The notes under the pieces were generated by a model. That model did no database searches and had not been told where the DNA came from. It saw nothing but the letters and a program-made list of their open reading frames with translations. A DNA stretch of 10,347 bases from an uncultured Flavobacterium sp. GTDB taxonomy: Bacteria > Bacteroidota > Bacteroidia > Flavobacteriales > Flavobacteriaceae. The first letter of the stretch is position 1. The number at the start of each line of letters is the position of its first letter. Shown here piece by piece: positions 7,536 through 10,347 of the stretch. The translations under genes were made by a program, and so were the position numbers. The stretch is from contig CAMLFV010000096.1 of the NCBI GenBank assembly GCA_946479395.1, positions 1-10,347 on the forward strand, written 5' to 3'.

Positions 7536-8465
7536 TTATTTGGTTTTGTATTTATCATTCAAGCCTTTATTCTGTAAAATAAGTTCTTTTATTTTTTCTA
7601 AGCGCGTAATTTTTGTTTTTTCCTGTTTTGCTTCGTCAATATAAACAACGTATTCTTTCTGTTTTCCTTTGGTTAATTTTTCAAAAGCAGCTTTTACATT
7701 TGGGTTTGAATCTAAAAAATCTTTAAAAATTCCTTCGGGTTTCTTCTCTTCAAAAACATCGGGTTTTATTTCTTTACCGTCTTTTATTGTTTGAATAGAT
7801 TCGTTTATGTACGCCAGAATCTTTTTTTCGTTCATATCATTAACACTCGTAAAACGCCACTGACGCATAGATTTTGTTTTTCCGTCTGCATTTACCAAAA
7901 CTTTTTCAGGATCTGATAAAAACACGCCGTTGAAAAACCACAACGAGAAAAAATCTTTAAAACCACCCCACCCTATCACATTTTTATTGTTAAACGTGTA
8001 AACTTCTTTATCCCACTTAATAGTTTTGTCTAAATTGGTTTTTACGATTAACTGCTGCATAAATTCTTCGGCATCTGTCCATTGATCGTTGTAAGCACTC
8101 CAATTGGCAGATTTTTTATCTTTCAATTTTGACACATTGTAAGCAATAATATCAGCAATTAATTGCTTGGGTAATTTTTGATCCAAAGGAAGTTGAATAG
8201 CACCTTTCGATGTTTTGAAGGATGTTAGCTGATCTTGAAAAACCTCAATAGCATCGGGACCAGGATAAATTCCCAAATGATTTTTATACAATGCAAAATG
8301 AATTAAATTTCCGTTATAATGAAACGTTGGCATTCCGTAACTGATTTTTTCAACCGTTTCTTTCGGAACATGATTTTTAATGATTTGATACAGATCTCCC
8401 AAAATTATTTTTCGGTCATCAGAAAAACCAGAAATGTATTCGGCTATGTTTGAAAAATTATTCAT
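7536..8465 (-). CDS. YdhG-YdeI fusion: DUF1801 + DUF1801 + OmdA-like domains
   Basis: The product has 309 residues and no signal peptide, so it is cytosolic. Residues 5-112 form a YdhG-type DUF1801 domain (ISYGMPTFHYNGN, KNHLGIYPGPDA, FKTSKGAIQLPL). Residues 130-225 form a second DUF1801 unit of YdeI type (IKWDKEVYTF, WGGFKDFFSLWFFNGVFL, MRQWRFTS). Residues 235-303 resemble the YdeI/OmdA C-terminal domain (NPNVKAAFEKLTKGKQKEYVVYI, then EKTKITRLEKIKELILQNKGLND). The first part is alike in length to a stand-alone YdhG protein and the second to a stand-alone YdeI protein. B. subtilis YdhG (Fra) has been described as a frataxin-like iron chaperone; whether that holds here is unknown. The ATG overlaps the stop of the upstream DUF1801 gene by 4 nt (ATGA), implying translational coupling. 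Confidence 0.92.
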   Translation of the reverse strand: MNNFSNIAEYISGFSDDRKIILGDLYQIIKNHVPKETVEKISYGMPTFHYNGNLIHFALYKNHLGIYPGPDAIEVFQDQLTSFKTSKGAIQLPLDQKLPKQLIADIIAYNVSKLKDKKSANWSAYNDQWTDAEEFMQQLIVKTNLDKTIKWDKEVYTFNNKNVIGWGGFKDFFSLWFFNGVFLSDPEKVLVNADGKTKSMRQWRFTSVNDMNEKKILAYINESIQTIKDGKEIKPDVFEEKKPEGIFKDFLDSNPNVKAAFEKLTKGKQKEYVVYIDEAKQEKTKITRLEKIKELILQNKGLNDKYKTK

Positions 8466-8893
8466 TGTTCTTTAATTCGGTTATATTTTGTACTTACATA
8501 ATCAATACTGTGGTTCATTAAATTTGTAAGAACATCTAAATTAATATCTGTAAGCTTTTTTACATAAATACATGCTTTACCCATAGTGAATTTGCCCAAA
8601 TTTTCTAACAGACGCTCGTGTTCTTGCAAACCTGTAAAAACGTATAACGAAATAGCTGCTTTACGTGGTGAAAAACCTACCAAAGGCGCATTACCTTCAT
8701 GACCACTTTCATATTTGTAATGATAATTGCCAAAACCTACAATACTTGTTCCCCACATTTTAGCTTTTTCGCCTGTGAGTTTTTCCATTAAAGCAATAAG
8801 TTCGCAACTGTCGTTACGCTTTTGTTCATTTTCTACTTTTTGCAGAAAATCATCTACACTTTTATCGGTAAATTCTGTTTTATTTTTTTCCAT
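8462..8893 (-). CDS. stand-alone DUF1801 domain protein
   Basis: The product has 143 residues, is cytosolic and has no signal peptide. It carries one DUF1801 domain over nearly its whole length. Recognisable segments are SVDDFLQKV (13-21), KMWGTSIVGFGNYHYKYESG (45-64), the family signature VGFSPRKAAISLYVF (about 72-86), LLENLGKFTMGKACIYVKKL (about 95-114) and a final helix with VLTNLMNHSID. This subgroup differs from the YdhG and YdeI types encoded by the next gene, so it is not a recent duplicate of either. The start lies 4 nt after the stop of the broken VOC gene, and its stop overlaps the next start by 4 nt. No biochemical role is established for this family. Confidence 0.92.
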   Translation of the reverse strand: MEKNKTEFTDKSVDDFLQKVENEQKRNDSCELIALMEKLTGEKAKMWGTSIVGFGNYHYKYESGHEGNAPLVGFSPRKAAISLYVFTGLQEHERLLENLGKFTMGKACIYVKKLTDINLDVLTNLMNHSIDYVSTKYNRIKEQ

Positions 8894-8897
8894 ATTT

Positions 8898-9293
8898 TTA
8901 ATTAACAGATCCTAAACCAAAAATGGCTCCCGCGGGATCTTGAACAATAATATAATTATATGATCCGTCTTTCTTTTTGCTTTCTGAAATAAGCTTACCA
9001 CCTAATTGTAAAACTTTTTCAAGACTTTCAGCAACATTTTCAACATTTACATACATAATCCATTGTGGTGGAATATTTTTATTTACACCACGCTGGTTGC
9101 AAATACCGCTTACAGCAGTACCATCATCAGTTGTCATCGCGTAATCTGCATAGGTTTCTTCATTGTCTTTCATGGCAACTTCCTACTCCTGCCAACCAAT
9201 TACTTCTTTATAAAATTCTTTTAGTGATGAAGCATCGGGCACCGTTAAATCACTCCAAAAAAACTGACCTATTTTATATGTTGATTCACTCAT
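8898..9293 (-). pseudogene. VOC (glyoxalase/bleomycin-resistance-like) gene interrupted by one in-frame TAG
   Basis: From the ATG at 9293 the frame encodes 36 residues (start MSESTYKIGQFFWSDLTVPD, end FYKEVIGWQE) and then a TAG at codon 37 (9183-9185). The same frame continues without a shift: EVA, then M41 at 9173 and 90 further residues to the TAA at 8898. Joined, they give a 131-codon VOC protein of normal length. The first half carries WSDLTVPDASSLKEFYKEVIGW; the second carries ADYAM, GICNQRG, IPPQWIMYVNVENV, LGGKLIS and VQDPAGAIFGL. One base change from CAG, GAG or AAG explains the stop. The second half could still be made by reinitiation at 9173, nine bases past the stop. A sequencing error is the main alternative. 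Neighbours are 2 nt upstream and 4 nt downstream, so the gene sits inside an operon. Confidence 0.85.
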
Positions 9294-9295
9294 AA

Positions 9296-9706
9296 CTAAG
9301 TAGTTTCCACATGGTTTTTAAAACTGTTCAAAATTGCCTGCCAGCCTTCTTTCTGCATATCTTCAGGGTTTTGATCTTCCGCATCAAATGTTTCAGTTAC
9401 AAGTATCTGATTACCTTTGTCTTCAAAAGAAATTTCAACCACTCTGCCGTCTTCCATATGATATTTTATAAACTTTTGCGGAATAACTTCATCGTAAATC
9501 CCTTCAAAATCAAAAGAAAAACTACCGTCTTTTGCAGCCATGGTACTCTTTAATTTTCCACCGACTTCCAAATTATTCGATGCATTTAAACAATGCCAAT
9601 CTGGCGATGCCTGATTCCATTGTTCAATATCTTTCGGGTTGTTTAACTTGTCCCACACTTTTTCTATTGGCGCATTTACTGCAACCTCTACCGTTATTTT
9701 TCCCAT
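9296..9706 (-). CDS. SRPBCC/AHSA1-type protein (second of two)
   Basis: The product has 136 residues, is cytosolic and has no signal peptide. It has the START/Bet v 1-like layout: strand ITVEVAVNAP, helix IEKVWDKLNNPKDIEQWN, ASPDWHC, LEVGGKLKSTMAAKDGSFSFDFEG, GIYDEVIPQKFIKYHMEDGR, and a long C-terminal helix beginning EDMQKEGWQAILNSFKNHVE. These match the group often annotated as an activator of Hsp90 ATPase homologue or polyketide-cyclase-like protein. The fold makes a hydrophobic ligand cavity; the ligand is unknown. An in-frame ATG at 9745 would add 13 residues and overlap the upstream gene by 35 nt. The ATG at 9706 is preferred because it lies 4 nt after the upstream stop and begins the domain directly. 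The next gene starts 2 nt after this stop. Confidence 0.9.
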   Translation of the reverse strand: MGKITVEVAVNAPIEKVWDKLNNPKDIEQWNQASPDWHCLNASNNLEVGGKLKSTMAAKDGSFSFDFEGIYDEVIPQKFIKYHMEDGRVVEISFEDKGNQILVTETFDAEDQNPEDMQKEGWQAILNSFKNHVETT

Positions 9707-9710
9707 TTTT

Positions 9711-10163
9711 CTATTTTTTAATACGCATATAATCAAAAGCGCCATTTCGTAAGTTAATATTATATTCTAAACTGGCTTTTAAGCAGGCTAAAAAGTTTGC
9801 CCAGCCTTCGGTTTGCTGCATCATTTGCTTAATTCCGGCATCGTTTTTTTCCATTTCATTCTCCACAACTTTTACAACGGTTGAGTTGTCTGTTTGCGAT
9901 TGCAGAAAAATTTCTACCAGCATATTTGGTTCGCCACTCCAGTCAAACGAAACATATTCGTTTTCTTTAATCACTTTTCCGGTTACGGGAAAAACATCGT
10001 CAAATTCGGGGAATTTCCATTGAACGGTTTTGTTGGTTTCTAAATTTCCGGTTGATGATTCTATAAAGTAACGATTCATTTTATCGGCAGAAACAATTGC
10101 ACTAAAAACCTCGTTCACAGGTTTTTGAATTTGAATACTTGCCTTGGCAGTTAACTTTTCCAT
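9711..10163 (-). CDS. SRPBCC/AHSA1-type protein (first of two)
   Basis: The product has 150 residues, is cytosolic and has no signal peptide. The N-terminal strand KASIQIQKP leads to helix VNEVFSAIVSADKMNRYFI, then TVQWKFPEFDDVFPVTGKVI, YVSFDWSG and TVVKVVENE. The C-terminal helix carries TEGWANFLACLKASLEYNINLR, a variant of the GW...LKAxLExGINLR ending typical of one SRPBCC subgroup. The ligand and function are unknown. It is the first gene of the minus-strand operon; the next gene starts 4 nt after its TAG. It is clearly related in fold to that neighbour but differs in sequence, so this is an old pair and not a fresh duplication. Confidence 0.9.
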   Translation of the reverse strand: MEKLTAKASIQIQKPVNEVFSAIVSADKMNRYFIESSTGNLETNKTVQWKFPEFDDVFPVTGKVIKENEYVSFDWSGEPNMLVEIFLQSQTDNSTVVKVVENEMEKNDAGIKQMMQQTEGWANFLACLKASLEYNINLRNGAFDYMRIKK

Positions 10164-10310
10164 TTGAATTTGCTTTTAACGAATTTAATAAATTTCTTAA
10201 TTTAAAATGATTTTATATTGATTTTGACAGTCTTCTTTTTTGATAATTTTTAGAAATATCCATTTTAAGATGCGTAACTTTAGGTTGCTAATACAAAAAA
10301 ATTAAATGTT
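10164..10310. promoter_or_regulatory. divergent intergenic region with candidate -7 boxes on both strands
   Basis: This AT-rich 147-nt region separates the minus-strand operon from a plus-strand gene start. On the minus strand TAAATTCG (10180-10187) matches TAnnTTTG at 7 of 8 positions, 16 nt before the ATG at 10163. On the plus strand TAACTTTA (10275-10282) matches 7 of 8, 28 nt before the ATG at 10311. No convincing -33 TTG partner at the usual spacing was seen for either. No hairpin, operator-like palindrome or RNA gene was recognised. Confidence 0.3.
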
Positions 10311-10347
10311 ATGAATACAGTAAGAATATCACAATCATTACAAAAAG
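10311..10347 (+). CDS. start of an unidentified gene (5' fragment)
   Basis: An ATG opens a frame of 12 complete codons (MNTVRISQSLQK) before the window ends. It is supported as a real start by the divergent intergenic region before it and a -7-like box 28 nt upstream. Twelve residues are too few to assign a family; the fragment has no obvious signal peptide so far. Confidence 0.45.
   Translation, partial: MNTVRISQSLQK

Noticed and set aside
9174..9194. Hairpin around the TAG in the VOC gene as a recoding element.
   Set aside because: The stem is only 5 bp with a long purine-rich loop, too weak to claim. No selenocysteine or pyrrolysine context is visible.
9707..9745. Earlier ATG at 9745 for the second SRPBCC gene.
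   Set aside because: It overlaps the upstream coding sequence by 35 nt and adds a tail unrelated to the domain. The ATG at 9706 has normal operon spacing.
5677..10274. The 8-mer AAGATGCG occurs upstream of two plus-strand genes (5677-5684 and 10267-10274), with TTGCTAATA also nearby in both.
   Set aside because: Order and distance to the -7-like boxes differ between the two sites, so a shared operator is not supported. Chance similarity is likely.
1..10347. CRISPR arrays, insertion sequences, attachment sites, tRNA genes or riboswitches.
   Set aside because: No spaced direct repeats, transposase motifs, terminal inverted repeats, tRNA-like arms or known riboswitch cores were seen on either strand by eye.

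Overview
The window is AT-rich. The coding style points to the Bacteroidota, most likely a member of the Flavobacteriia. Lipoprotein leaders end in SC-KKE-type boxes, Shine-Dalgarno sites are weak or absent, TAnnTTTG-like -7 boxes are present, and a SusC-type plug domain occurs. No species can be named from the sequence alone. There are no tRNA or rRNA genes, insertion sequences or CRISPR arrays, and no gene-free stretch reaches 300 bases.

Left half (1-5661, minus strand): one very long open frame runs off the left edge. It encodes an exported alpha-2-macroglobulin-like protein of which 1887 residues are visible. The macroglobulin scaffold is intact: MG1/MG2/MG3-type domains, the A2M domain, and a thioester-type C-x-E-Q motif in a TED-like helical domain. 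Between the MG part and the A2M domain sits an extra block: a carboxypeptidase-regulatory-like beta domain followed by a SusC/RagA-type TonB receptor plug, with no beta-barrel. This is the most unusual feature of the window.

Centre (5662-6991, plus strand): a short divergent intergenic region leads into a two-gene operon. Both products are predicted lipoproteins with thioredoxin folds: a TlpA-like protein with WCxxC and a peroxiredoxin-like-1 family protein with CxxC. They probably form a cell-envelope thiol redox pair. A perfect 14-bp hairpin flanked by A and T runs ends this operon and the convergent operon on the other strand.

Right half (6992-10163, minus strand): a tightly packed operon. 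In transcription order it holds two SRPBCC/AHSA1-type proteins, a VOC (glyoxalase-like) gene broken by one in-frame TAG, a stand-alone DUF1801 protein, and a YdhG-YdeI fusion (DUF1801 + DUF1801 + OmdA-like). After a 37-nt gap comes a lipoprotein with two PepSY-like repeats. Spacings of 4, 2, 4 and -4 nt between the first five genes imply co-transcription and translational coupling. All five are small cytosolic proteins of families with poorly defined roles (ligand binding, metal handling or stress).

Right edge (10164-10347): a divergent 147-nt intergenic region, then the first 12 codons of an unidentified plus-strand gene.
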